In this document: positions 6,315-13,975 of the stretch, in pieces
Layout of the letters: each line of letters starts with the position of its first letter
Position numbering within the stretch: the first letter of the stretch is position 1
DNA from: a bacterium
GTDB lineage: Bacteria > Spirochaetota > UBA4802 > UBA5550
Length of the DNA: 34,115 bases
Assembly: GCA_024224995.1 (NCBI GenBank)
Contig: JAAENB010000874.1
Coordinates: forward strand, 1 to 34,115
Reading direction: 5' to 3'
Made by a program: the position numbers and the translations under genes
Notes under the pieces: model-generated
Told to the model about the DNA's origin: nothing
The model's input: only the letters and a program-made list of their open reading frames with translations
Databases searched by the model: none

Positions 6315-8822
6315 TTACAGCCGCTTCATTACGACCATTGTAACGTCATCATCTCTTATGTAGTCTTCCAATTCTTTTATAACGTCTTGTTTTATTTCTT
6401 CAACACTTTTTTTCCCGATCCGTGCTAAAACTTCAGCCAGTTTTTCAGTGGAAAACATCTCTCCCTCTTTATCAAGACATTCCGTAACTCCATCCGTATA
6501 TAATAGAAGGATGTCATTGGAATTCATGGTAAATGAGTTTATGGGTAAATATTCTCCAATTTCATCCATTATTCCAATCCACATCCCATCGGTGTTTATA
6601 TAATCAACGTCTCCCGAATCGGCTCTATAGAGGAGTAAGTCGAGGTGCAGACCGGCATAGTGGAACAGGCCGTCTTTAAAGCAGGCAAAAATCGCAATGG
6701 TCATGTATTTGTGCTCACCCAGGCGCTTGATGTTGTACGCTACTGCCCTGTTTACGGCAGTTAATAGTTCTGCCGGGGTACAGTCCGGTTTCTGGGCGAG
6801 TGCTACCCGCACTGATGTTTGAACCATCATCATAACGAGTCCTGCCGGAACCCCATGTCCCGATACATCGCCAACAACAATCCAGTCATAGCCTTCAACA
6901 TTGATAACATCGTAATAATCGCCGCCAACTTCATCCGCGGGCATCATATAACCGGTTATTTCGTAGCCGGGAATGGCCGGTTCTTCCGGAAGCAGTACTG
7001 TCTGGATCTTTTGCGCCAGTTTCATCTCTCCCCAGAGTTCGTCCCGCGCTTCTTTCAATTCCTTTGTCCGTTCTTCCACTTTTAATTCCAAATTATCGGC
7101 ATAATCCTGGAGTTTTCTCTGGGAGTCCAGGATCGATTCGATCATGGCATGGAACGATATTGTAAGAAAACTGACCTCGTCCTTTCCTTTTATGGCATGA
7201 ACCGGAAGATTTGTCTCCTGGAAGTTATGTGTCTCTTCAACCAGTTTTACTATGGGGATAGTAACTGATTTGGCAAAGAAAAAGACAATTAACACGGAAA
7301 CACATAATACAATAAGCAATATGATGATATTCCTTCTCTGGATTCCATAGACTGCTTCAAATATTTTGTCTTCATTTACGGTTACAATTATACCCAGGCC
7401 AAAATCATCAAGTTTTTTGAATGATCCCAGGTGATAAAGACCGTCGCTATCCTTGTATCGTTTTTGCCCGTTATTGAGCTGGCTTGAGAGCATTTTTTTA
7501 ACGATAATTTTATTCTTGAAATTTACGTTCGCGATGATCATTTTACTGTTTGAATGAGCAATGAGTTCGCCCACTTCATTTACCATAAAGGTGTTCATAA
7601 TAGTCGATTTTTCATCGCTTCCTTCATCGGAGTTTTTAAATATCTTTAAAAACCGGTCCATTTTAATATATAGTATGATAATGGAATCGACCCGTCCGTT
7701 TTCAAATGTCAGGGGAGCGGATATTCCCAGGATAGGGATATTTTTTCCCACGGAAATATTATGGAACGCCGTACTTTCATTAAAAGCATTGAGAAAAGAA
7801 TTCCTGTTTATTCTATGTATCCTCTGAACATTTTTTTTCCTGATCTGGAATTCACTTAAAAAATCTTCGTTATAGAGGGAGTGGGTGAAATGAAAGTTTT
7901 TTCCTTTTTTTTTTGCCAGCCCTAAGAAAATAATCTCTTTATTTTTTGAAAGGAGCTTTTTTTCTTCTTCCGATGAATCGGCTTTTGTGTCTCCTTTCAT
8001 AATGGAAGCCATAATCCTGGCATTCTCTATATAGGAAGAAATATCGGATTCAACTTTATAGCCAATAAGCCGGGCAATTTTAAGATTGTTTTCTCTTACC
8101 CGTATTTCACTATCATCTTTGAAAAAGAAGGTGGCCAGTATAATCATGGTTAAAAGAGAGGCAATGATTATCATTGAAGTGATAAACATTAACTTTGTTT
8201 GAATGGAATATTTGTCAAGGAAAGCCTTGAGTCCCTTAACCGGTTCTGCCGGCGCATCGGGATAATAATACTCTTCCTCATCTCCGGTGCTTTTTTGTGA
8301 TTCCGCGTAGAATTTTTCAATAAACGCGATTTCGGGATCGTTCCGGACCAGGGTGCTGTCGTATTCTTTCAGGATCTTAATAGCTTTTTGTACATCATAC
8401 CCGGCAGTAATATAGAAGCAGGCAAGAACTACTCCGGCGATATATTCGCTATTAAACACTACCAGGCATTTTTCTTCCTGGTGGCGGGCATAGATTGCTT
8501 CTACAATATTTTTTAGAGAAGTACTGTAATCTTTTTTCAGTTCTTCTTCCGTGAATTTTTCGGGTAGTTTTGCCGTAAAAAACCTGATGGTACAGTCGAG
8601 ATCAAGGCTGACCTGTTCAAAGGCCTCAAATGAGTCGGTATCTGAGGATGCTGTTGGCGGGGAAATAATAAAGACATGCGATATATCATTTTCATTGATA
8701 TCCCTGGCAATTTTTCGCATGACACCCTGGTCACTATCTAATAGAGAAAAGTCCTCCACTCTGATTATCTTGGCAAAGAGCTTTTTTTTGTTTCGTTTAT
8801 TGGTATTGTTTTTTCCGGTCAT
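6315..8822 (-). CDS. SpoIIE-type PP2C phosphatase with membrane sensor and degenerate phosphatase-like N-domain
   Basis: The protein has 835 residues. Residues 14-172 resemble a dual-specificity/tyrosine phosphatase fold: DISHVFII, then CLVVFNSEYIAGVVLACFYI at 119-138 followed by GYDVQKAI and a terminal NDPEIAFIEKF. The catalytic Cys would be Phe123 and the Arg would be Ala129, so it should be inactive. TM1 is at 208-234, an extracytoplasmic sensor (Cache-like by its size and position) at 235-498, TM2 at 499-519, a HAMP region at about 518-570 and a coiled coil at 570-610. The SpoIIE domain (about 605-835) keeps its metal-binding residues: EVGGDYYD (634-635), VGDVSGHG (651-652), YTDG and a final DDDVTMV. 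It should dephosphorylate a STAS antagonist in response to a periplasmic signal; the neighbouring fused regulator is the obvious substrate. A strong promoter lies at 8885-8913. The gene starts the minus-strand cluster. Confidence 0.85.
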   Translation of the reverse strand: MTGKNNTNKRNKKKLFAKIIRVEDFSLLDSDQGVMRKIARDINENDISHVFIISPPTASSDTDSFEAFEQVSLDLDCTIRFFTAKLPEKFTEEELKKDYSTSLKNIVEAIYARHQEEKCLVVFNSEYIAGVVLACFYITAGYDVQKAIKILKEYDSTLVRNDPEIAFIEKFYAESQKSTGDEEEYYYPDAPAEPVKGLKAFLDKYSIQTKLMFITSMIIIASLLTMIILATFFFKDDSEIRVRENNLKIARLIGYKVESDISSYIENARIMASIMKGDTKADSSEEEKKLLSKNKEIIFLGLAKKKGKNFHFTHSLYNEDFLSEFQIRKKNVQRIHRINRNSFLNAFNESTAFHNISVGKNIPILGISAPLTFENGRVDSIIILYIKMDRFLKIFKNSDEGSDEKSTIMNTFMVNEVGELIAHSNSKMIIANVNFKNKIIVKKMLSSQLNNGQKRYKDSDGLYHLGSFKKLDDFGLGIIVTVNEDKIFEAVYGIQRRNIIILLIVLCVSVLIVFFFAKSVTIPIVKLVEETHNFQETNLPVHAIKGKDEVSFLTISFHAMIESILDSQRKLQDYADNLELKVEERTKELKEARDELWGEMKLAQKIQTVLLPEEPAIPGYEITGYMMPADEVGGDYYDVINVEGYDWIVVGDVSGHGVPAGLVMMMVQTSVRVALAQKPDCTPAELLTAVNRAVAYNIKRLGEHKYMTIAIFACFKDGLFHYAGLHLDLLLYRADSGDVDYINTDGMWIGIMDEIGEYLPINSFTMNSNDILLLYTDGVTECLDKEGEMFSTEKLAEVLARIGKKSVEEIKQDVIKELEDYIRDDDVTMVVMKRL

Positions 8823-8884
8823 ATTTTGTGTCTTTTTTCAATCTATTTAGCACTTAATTAAAGAATCGCTTAGCAGCCTACTTG

Positions 8885-8913
8885 ATTATCGACTAATTTG
8901 AACAATTTGTCAA
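8885..8913 (-). promoter_or_regulatory. Sigma-70-type promoter for the phosphatase gene
   Basis: Minus strand: TTGACA (8908-8913), a 17-bp spacer, then GATAAT (8885-8890). This is a near-consensus housekeeping promoter about 60 nt upstream of the ATG at 8822. It probably drives the phosphatase, the kinase/STAS gene and the FecR gene as one transcript. Confidence 0.65.
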
Positions 8914-8987
8914 TGAAATATCTTAAATTTTGTTGCTTATTATACCAACATGATCTATTTTGATAAATATCTTACCGGAGGTTTTTT

Positions 8988-10292
8988 ATGCCTGGTATAC
9001 CCGAAAGCTCCCCTGTTCCACGACGCCATTTAGGCTGGATCGTTCTTGGCGGGGGAACATTGACTCACCTGGCTCTGGGGGTCTTTTACTCCTGGCCCGT
9101 TTTTGTCGTTTTGTTTAGCCGGGAACCCTATGGTTATTCCTATATTTCCATGAAGCTGATCTTTTCAATTGCTTTATTTATTATGGCAGTTTCAATGATC
9201 GGAGCAGGGTTTCTTATGAATTCCCTGGGAGCCAGGAAAATGGGAATTATTGGCGGTCTTATTCTGGGAACCAGCTATATCCTGGCCGGTTTTGTTTCTT
9301 CTAATATATGGGCTCTGGGATTTTGTATATCCATTGGTGCCGGAACGGGTATGGGGATGGTATACATGGCTCCCATTTCTGCCGGTATGAAATGGCTGCC
9401 CGAATTTAAAGGCTTATTTACCGGAGTTCCTATTATGGCTTATGGATTTGGTTCAATGCTCTGGGTAAAACTGGCAGGAGGCGCGCGGTATGGATTTTTA
9501 GAGAATTTTTACATTGGTTCTCTTGATACGGTAAGCAGTATCCTGGTTCTTTTTGGGATACTTTTCCTTATCCTGGTATGCCTGGGCAGCCTGATGCTTA
9601 TAGAACCCGGGAAAGACCAGGTTTTTGTAATGCAAACAAGCCCCGGAAAAATGCTGGGAAGCGGTCAGTTTTACATGATATTCTTTTCGTTTTTTTGTTC
9701 GGTGTTAGCCGGTTTACTGGTTATTTATTGTTTAAGGCTCTACGCAACGGACGCGCTTTCCCTGGCGCAATTCGGATCCCTTTCTCCCAGTCATGAAAAT
9801 AAGATAACTGTCGCGGTCATTTCCGGGTCTGCGATGGCATGGTACGCAATAGCCAATGGGCTTGGCAGAATTGGCTGGGGCGCTCTTTCTATGGCCACTG
9901 GTACCAGGCTGGCGGTCTTTATTATGACCCTTATTCAGGGGGGGGCATTCGTTTTGCTGTATTTAATTGGTGTTTCCGGCGGGTTGACTTCAGCCCTTCT
10001 TATTATACTGGCTGTAATTATCGGTTTCAATTTTGGAGGGGGGTTTGCCCTGTATCCGGCGCTTACGGCAGACAGGTTTGGCGTTAAATTTATTGCTGCT
10101 AATTACGGTATTATGTTCCTGGCTTACTTCCTGGCAGGTGTCGGCGGACCCTGGATTGCGGGTGATTTAAAACTGGCTGCTAAAGGGGCTGAATCATTGT
10201 CGGCATGGTTTACTCCCTTTGCTCTTGCCGGGACGCTTGCTGTAGCTGCTTCCGTGCTTGTCTTTTTCTTACCCCGTTCCAATAAAGAATAG
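8988..10292 (+). CDS. MFS transporter, OFA (oxalate:formate antiporter-like) family
   Basis: This is a 434-residue integral membrane protein with about 12 predicted helices. The opening LGWIVLGGGTLTHLALGVFY followed by SWPVF is characteristic of the OFA branch of the major facilitator superfamily, whose members exchange or import small monocarboxylates and dicarboxylates such as oxalate, formate or lactate. Other supporting segments are GAGTGMGMVYMAPISAGMKW after TM4 and FNFGGGFALYPALTADRFG in the second half. The substrate cannot be told from sequence. The start ATG 8988 is preceded by GGAGG with 6-nt spacing. The gene is divergent from the phosphatase gene. A perfect 12-bp hairpin follows its stop codon (10335-10362). 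Confidence 0.85.
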   Translation: MPGIPESSPVPRRHLGWIVLGGGTLTHLALGVFYSWPVFVVLFSREPYGYSYISMKLIFSIALFIMAVSMIGAGFLMNSLGARKMGIIGGLILGTSYILAGFVSSNIWALGFCISIGAGTGMGMVYMAPISAGMKWLPEFKGLFTGVPIMAYGFGSMLWVKLAGGARYGFLENFYIGSLDTVSSILVLFGILFLILVCLGSLMLIEPGKDQVFVMQTSPGKMLGSGQFYMIFFSFFCSVLAGLLVIYCLRLYATDALSLAQFGSLSPSHENKITVAVISGSAMAWYAIANGLGRIGWGALSMATGTRLAVFIMTLIQGGAFVLLYLIGVSGGLTSALLIILAVIIGFNFGGGFALYPALTADRFGVKFIAANYGIMFLAYFLAGVGGPWIAGDLKLAAKGAESLSAWFTPFALAGTLAVAASVLVFFLPRSNKE

Positions 10293-10334
10293 GACAAAAA
10301 AGTGCTTGCCAATATTAATATATAGAAGCGTAAA

Positions 10335-10362
10335 GGTACTACTGCCTCATGGCAGTAGTACC
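10335..10362 (+). terminator. Perfect 12-bp hairpin after the MFS gene
   Basis: The arms GGTACTACTGCC and GGCAGTAGTACC are separated by TCAT. No U-run follows, so it is either a weak terminator or a mRNA-end stabiliser. It ends 24 bp before the next ATG. Confidence 0.5.
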
Positions 10363-10385
10363 ATACTTAAAGGAAAGAGCACACA

Positions 10386-10841
10386 ATGCGATTCTATGTA
10401 TTTAACTCCAAAAAAGTGACTAAATGTGATTTTGATGTCATTGAAAGAAAAGACTTATTCTTGTTATTGAGCCTCAAACTTATTATTATATTGATTACCA
10501 TTGGCATTACAGCAGCTGCTTTATATTTCCAGGAATATATTAAATCATTCCTTTTTGTGATAATATTTGTCATGGGAATGTATATTTCTTTATTGTTGTT
10601 CAGGTTTGTTAATTACCTGATAAAATACCATAAATTTAAAGGCGGCTCAATAAAACTGTCCAAAAAGGGATTTGAAATAAAAAATAAAACAAAAAGAAAC
10701 AAAATACCGGCAGATGTAATAATCTCTCTTGAGAAGAATGTTCTGGGTAACCTGGTGATCCGTGAGAAATACCAGTATCACGCTTTTCCTATATCCCTGC
10801 TGCCGAAAAAAGACCGGAAAGAGTTACTCAGCAATTTTTAA
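10386..10841 (+). CDS. Small membrane protein, YcxB-like
   Basis: The protein has 151 residues. Two membrane helices lie at about 27-47 and 53-78, followed by a basic cytoplasmic domain of about 70 residues with short beta strands (GGSIKLSKKGFEIKN, then ISLEKNVLGNLVIREKYQYH, and FPISLLPKKDRKEL). Two adjacent helices followed by a PH-like beta domain is the architecture of YcxB-like proteins, whose function is unknown. The start has AAGGA about 9 nt upstream. It lies in the same direction as the MFS gene but is separated from it by a hairpin; a palindromic repeat follows the stop codon. Confidence 0.55.
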   Translation: MRFYVFNSKKVTKCDFDVIERKDLFLLLSLKLIIILITIGITAAALYFQEYIKSFLFVIIFVMGMYISLLLFRFVNYLIKYHKFKGGSIKLSKKGFEIKNKTKRNKIPADVIISLEKNVLGNLVIREKYQYHAFPISLLPKKDRKELLSNF

Positions 10842-10847
10842 GGGCAC

Positions 10848-10887
10848 CTTCTCATAAAGAGGGGTTAAAACCCCTTGTTATGAGAAG
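10848..10887. repeat. Palindromic repeat acting as likely terminator
   Basis: The inverted repeat has arms of 19 nt (16 paired) starting CTTCTCATAA and ending TTATGAGAAG, with GGGGTT/AACCCC in the inner stem. A T-run (10890-10896) follows, so it likely terminates transcription after the 151-residue protein. Its outer sequence is the same as the palindrome at 16055-16113 and the half copy at 6283-6303. Confidence 0.6.
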
Positions 10888-10959
10888 AATTTTTTTATTG
10901 CATTTTTACCGGTGCTGCAAAAAAATAGAATATAAATCAAATTTGTAACAGGGAAAAAA

Positions 10960-11283
10960 ATGAGTTCGAATAATCAAGAAACAAAATATTCTTATAGTAA
11001 GTTGTCGGAAGAAGATCAAGAGGTTGTGGACCTGCTGGTTGGAAATGATCTGTACAATCAACTTCCCAATAGTAAAAAGAGAAGGGTTCTTATCTGGAAC
11101 ACAGAAAGACGCGCAGGCATGATAATGCTGTTTTTTACTTGTTTCATAGCATGTTTTATCGCCTGGCCTGCTGTATTTAACTGGCTGCAATTGCTTGGGA
11201 TTCCCTTCTATATGGGGCCCTTAGTTGTACTTGTTCTACTAATTACAGCCTTATTTAAAGCCTATCGCGGGATCTTTTTTTAG
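10960..11283 (+). CDS. Small two-helix membrane protein, unknown function
   Basis: The protein has 107 residues and no recognised family. An acidic and polar N-terminus (about 1-50: YSKLSEEDQEVVDLLVG, then PNSKKRR) is followed by two hydrophobic helices (about 54-74 and 79-100) and a short basic tail. The start ATG 10960 has AGGG about 7 nt upstream. A hairpin (11297-11320) follows the stop codon. Two small membrane proteins in a row (10386 and this one) may be related in role, but they show no obvious sequence similarity. Confidence 0.5.
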   Translation: MSSNNQETKYSYSKLSEEDQEVVDLLVGNDLYNQLPNSKKRRVLIWNTERRAGMIMLFFTCFIACFIAWPAVFNWLQLLGIPFYMGPLVVLVLLITALFKAYRGIFF

Positions 11284-11296
11284 GCTCCTCAAAAAA

Positions 11297-11320
11297 CACT
11301 CGGGGCTCCAGCCCTGAGTG
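11297..11320 (+). terminator. Hairpin terminator after the 107-residue membrane protein
   Basis: An 11-bp stem, CACTCGGGGCT with AGCCCTGAGTG and a CC loop, includes one G-U pair and begins 13 nt after the stop codon. A long U-run is missing, so termination efficiency is uncertain. Confidence 0.5.
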
Positions 11321-11492
11321 ATTTCACCCTCAATTTAGTAAAATTTCTTGCCCTTATCCGGTTGGTCAAAAAAACAAATCACCTGTTTTTCTAAACTTGT
11401 TTTTATCCGGATTTACCCTATATTTAAAAAAATTATTTTTTTTTGATTTTATGTACAAAAACCACTTAATGAGAGCTTTTATCCTTAAAAAA

Positions 11493-11533
11493 AACCCGCC
11501 CGGGTTGACTATTGGTGAAATTTTGAGTATATT
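11493..11533 (+). promoter_or_regulatory. Promoter with AACCC-N4-GGGTT palindrome over -35
   Basis: TTGACT (11505-11510), a 17-bp spacer and TATATT (11528-11533) form a near-consensus promoter for the papain-like peptidase gene. The palindrome AACCC-GCCC-GGGTT (11493-11506) ends in the TT of the -35 box. This is the third copy of the arrangement seen at 2055 and 3062, and the one with the best promoter boxes. Transcription would begin near 11540, giving a leader of about 140 nt. Confidence 0.65.
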
Positions 11534-11542
11534 GTATATGTT

Positions 11543-11660
11543 TGTGGTCATTAGATCCACAAATTATTAGTCACAAAGAGTGTAATTGGTTTGGCTTATA
11601 AAGCAGCATGGGGCTGCGAAACTGGGGAGTCAAGCAGGAATAGTTTCAATTAAAAAGATA
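11543..11660 (+). promoter_or_regulatory. Candidate structured 5' leader of the peptidase gene
   Basis: The long leader contains two nested-order hairpins: GCAGC/GCTGC (11603-11617) and GAAACT/AGTTTC (11618-11647). The 18-nt loop of the second contains GAGTCAA (11627-11633), which can pair, with two G-U pairs, with TTGGCTT at 11591-11597, a possible pseudoknot. I could not match it to a known riboswitch class. It may be a cis-regulatory RNA or chance structure. Confidence 0.3.
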
Positions 11661-11682
11661 TGAATAAAAAAAAGAGGGAAAC

Positions 11683-12759
11683 ATGTCAAATTTTACAGCA
11701 TCTGGAAAGGTTGTGGGCGACAGCCTGAACGCAAACCTGCGGGAGCCTCAGTCAAAAGAAGTATCTCCTTTAGAATTAGACAAGTACACAGAAGATTTCT
11801 TCCAGTTATTATCAAAGGCCAGGGAAGGTTCTTTGTCCTGGCTGCCGAGCTTAAAAGCCCTTATGGGATTTTTATTAAGCTGTAGTGAGCAGGTGTATGA
11901 TCATACAAAATTAACAGACCTCCCTCAACTCTCATCAATGCAAAATCCGGATCCGGAAGCGGCAGACCTGGATTTAGCCGGACAAATTGGAAATACCGCT
12001 ATTGATTCGGAAAAGCTGGATGAATTTTTAGCAAAGGATTTTCCTGAAAAGTTTGACTGGCGAAATAAAGACGGAAATAATTATGTAACCAGCGTAAAAC
12101 TACAGGGGTTTTGCGGATCCTGTTCCGCTTTTGGCGTAACCGCCGCTCTGGAGTCGTATATGCATATTCACGATAACCGGCCCATAGAACGTGGGAATAA
12201 AAATGAATACAACCTGTCCGAGCAGCAGCTTTTTTTCTATAACCATTCGGACAATTGTAATTATTTAATGGGCTGGGTAAACGGTATTGAGGAAGCCTTT
12301 GAATATTGTAAAACCAGGGGATTGGTTACGGAAGATGAATGTACGTATAATCCCTATAATCCATTATACCAATACCCCATATTCCAGCTCCCCGATAAGT
12401 GGGAGAAACGGGCTCATAAATTATCCAATTATTACGCGATCCGAAAGGAAGATCATCGTGATAAAAACGTTGTTGACGCAATGAAATCCGTAATCGCAAA
12501 TCACGGACCTCTTGTTACAAGAATGAGATTATACCAGGATATTTTCTTTTACCGGGATGGGGTTTATACCGGTCCTAAAGATAAAAGCGAAGGTATGGGC
12601 TATCATGTTATTCAGTGCGTTGGATATGATGATGCGGAAGGCGCCTGGATCTGTAAAAATAGCTGGGGTACTGAATGGGGAAATAAAGGCTTCTTCAAGA
12701 TCAGGTACGGTGAATGTGAGATTGATGATGAAATGTGGTTTATTGAAGGTGTTAAATAA
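11683..12759 (+). CDS. Papain-like (C1A) cysteine peptidase
   Basis: The protein has 358 residues. The catalytic set is complete: oxyanion Gln141 and nucleophile Cys147 in QGFCGSCSAFG, His308 in GYHVIQCVGYD, and Asn326 in KNSWGTEWG. The usual Trp after the nucleophile is Ser148. The mature-like domain starts near residue 120 (FPEKFDWRNKDG). The 119 residues before it are helical and acidic and do not match a standard I29 propeptide. No signal peptide or membrane segment is seen, so it may act in the cytoplasm or leave by another route. GAGGG before ATG 11683 is a good ribosome site. It is convergent with the CPBP gene 16 bp away, so only transcription read-through links them. Regulation is probably through the promoter at 11493 and the leader. 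Substrate is unknown. Confidence 0.85.
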   Translation: MSNFTASGKVVGDSLNANLREPQSKEVSPLELDKYTEDFFQLLSKAREGSLSWLPSLKALMGFLLSCSEQVYDHTKLTDLPQLSSMQNPDPEAADLDLAGQIGNTAIDSEKLDEFLAKDFPEKFDWRNKDGNNYVTSVKLQGFCGSCSAFGVTAALESYMHIHDNRPIERGNKNEYNLSEQQLFFYNHSDNCNYLMGWVNGIEEAFEYCKTRGLVTEDECTYNPYNPLYQYPIFQLPDKWEKRAHKLSNYYAIRKEDHRDKNVVDAMKSVIANHGPLVTRMRLYQDIFFYRDGVYTGPKDKSEGMGYHVIQCVGYDDAEGAWICKNSWGTEWGNKGFFKIRYGECEIDDEMWFIEGVK

Positions 12760-12775
12760 AAGTATTGAGTAAGAA

Positions 12776-13720
12776 TTAAGTGTTTTTGCCCTGAAGCAAA
12801 TGGATTTGTACCAGGGCAAAAATCTCCATCATCCAGGCTATCCCAATGTGAGCTATTATCCCGCCATAAATAGAATAAGAATAGTATGATATAATCCCCA
12901 AAAGCATTCCCCCAAAAATAGAGCTTGCTGCTTCCAGGAGTGGTTTCTGGAAATGGATAAAGCAGTAAACCGCTGCCATTGGCACTATAATCCCTTTTCC
13001 CAGGTGGCGTGTCTGGGCATGGATCATAAACCCCCGAAAGAAGAATTCCACTGACGCGTATGCCAGCCCGTACAATAACTCGAATATCAAAAATGCCGCG
13101 GCCGGATGCAATGATTCTCCTGCTCCGTTCGCCCGGTACCGGGGATAGGTCTGTATAAAGTCCGCTTTGAACGACGCGTATACCACAAAAGGCAGAATTA
13201 ATAACAGCATTATAAAATAGGGCCGGGGGCTGAATTTATGTGCCCATACTCCGTATAACTTCATCCTTTTTCTGTCTGCTATGAACCAGTAAATTATGGG
13301 CGGCACTGCCAGGACGAGAACCTGGATAAGTTCATTGCTGCATTTTATAAACCAGGTTCCCGCGCTCGCGGGAATAAAAGAGGGGATGGCTGCAAAGCCG
13401 AGGTCGCTTGAGGCGTCCAGTGCCAGGACCAGTATGGCAAAAATACTCACAAACCAGAAAGAGAGATTCCTTAAAAAATCAAATTTTTTATAACAAAGAG
13501 CATACGCGCCTATTGAAAAGAAAAAAGGCAGCGCGTAAAATAAAAAATAACTGGTAGTTAATGAGAGCCTGCTGTTATAACTTGCCACGTATGTGGTTTC
13601 AAAATCATAAGTATAATTTATGTATAGAGATCCCGCAAGGAACAGTCCAATAATGGCAAAATAGACCGGCCGGAACTCTTCGCGGCAATAATTCTTTATG
13701 TATGTAATAATTTGCTGCAT
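12776..13720 (-). CDS. CPBP-type (CAAX protease/Abi) membrane protein with altered active site
   Basis: This is a 314-residue membrane protein with about eight helices. The second half matches the CPBP/Rce1-like family: SVEFFFRGFM (motif 1), YCFIHFQKP (motif 2, His256) and IIAHIGIAW (motif 3, His291). In the canonical motif EExxxR the first Glu is replaced by Val224, and the residue four after His291 is Ala instead of Asn. Both positions are catalytic in the archaeal Rce1 structure as I recall. Subgroups with a single Glu (EFFFRG) exist, so it may use Glu225 or be a non-catalytic member. Typical roles are membrane proteolysis, processing of lipidated or small peptides, and immunity functions. 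The last codons are KNT. It is convergent with the peptidase and divergent from the acyl-CoA synthetase. Confidence 0.75.
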   Translation of the reverse strand: MQQIITYIKNYCREEFRPVYFAIIGLFLAGSLYINYTYDFETTYVASYNSRLSLTTSYFLFYALPFFFSIGAYALCYKKFDFLRNLSFWFVSIFAILVLALDASSDLGFAAIPSFIPASAGTWFIKCSNELIQVLVLAVPPIIYWFIADRKRMKLYGVWAHKFSPRPYFIMLLLILPFVVYASFKADFIQTYPRYRANGAGESLHPAAAFLIFELLYGLAYASVEFFFRGFMIHAQTRHLGKGIIVPMAAVYCFIHFQKPLLEAASSIFGGMLLGIISYYSYSIYGGIIAHIGIAWMMEIFALVQIHLLQGKNT

Positions 13721-13975
13721 AAGGGATTTTAATTATTGGTACGGTAAAATGTAAACGATTTTTATTTTGTTGGTCCCGATCGAACATCAGAGTAGTGAAC
13801 TATGTTATCTTTTTATCACACTGTACGTGTTCTTGTCTTTCATTCTTCTTCTTTTTGTATACATATTTCTTGACTTTTAACACCCATTTTTTAATTTCAG
13901 AAAAAACCGGTAAAAACTGTGAAAAAATAAATCAGAAATGTAAAATTATAAAAATACTAAATGGAGCGCGTTACA

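Noticed and set aside
11543..11660. Known riboswitch (cyclic di-GMP, SAM, TPP, fluoride, glycine)
   Set aside because: Core motifs such as GCAAA.CC, CUGAGA and others remembered for these classes are absent; only a generic structured leader is reported.
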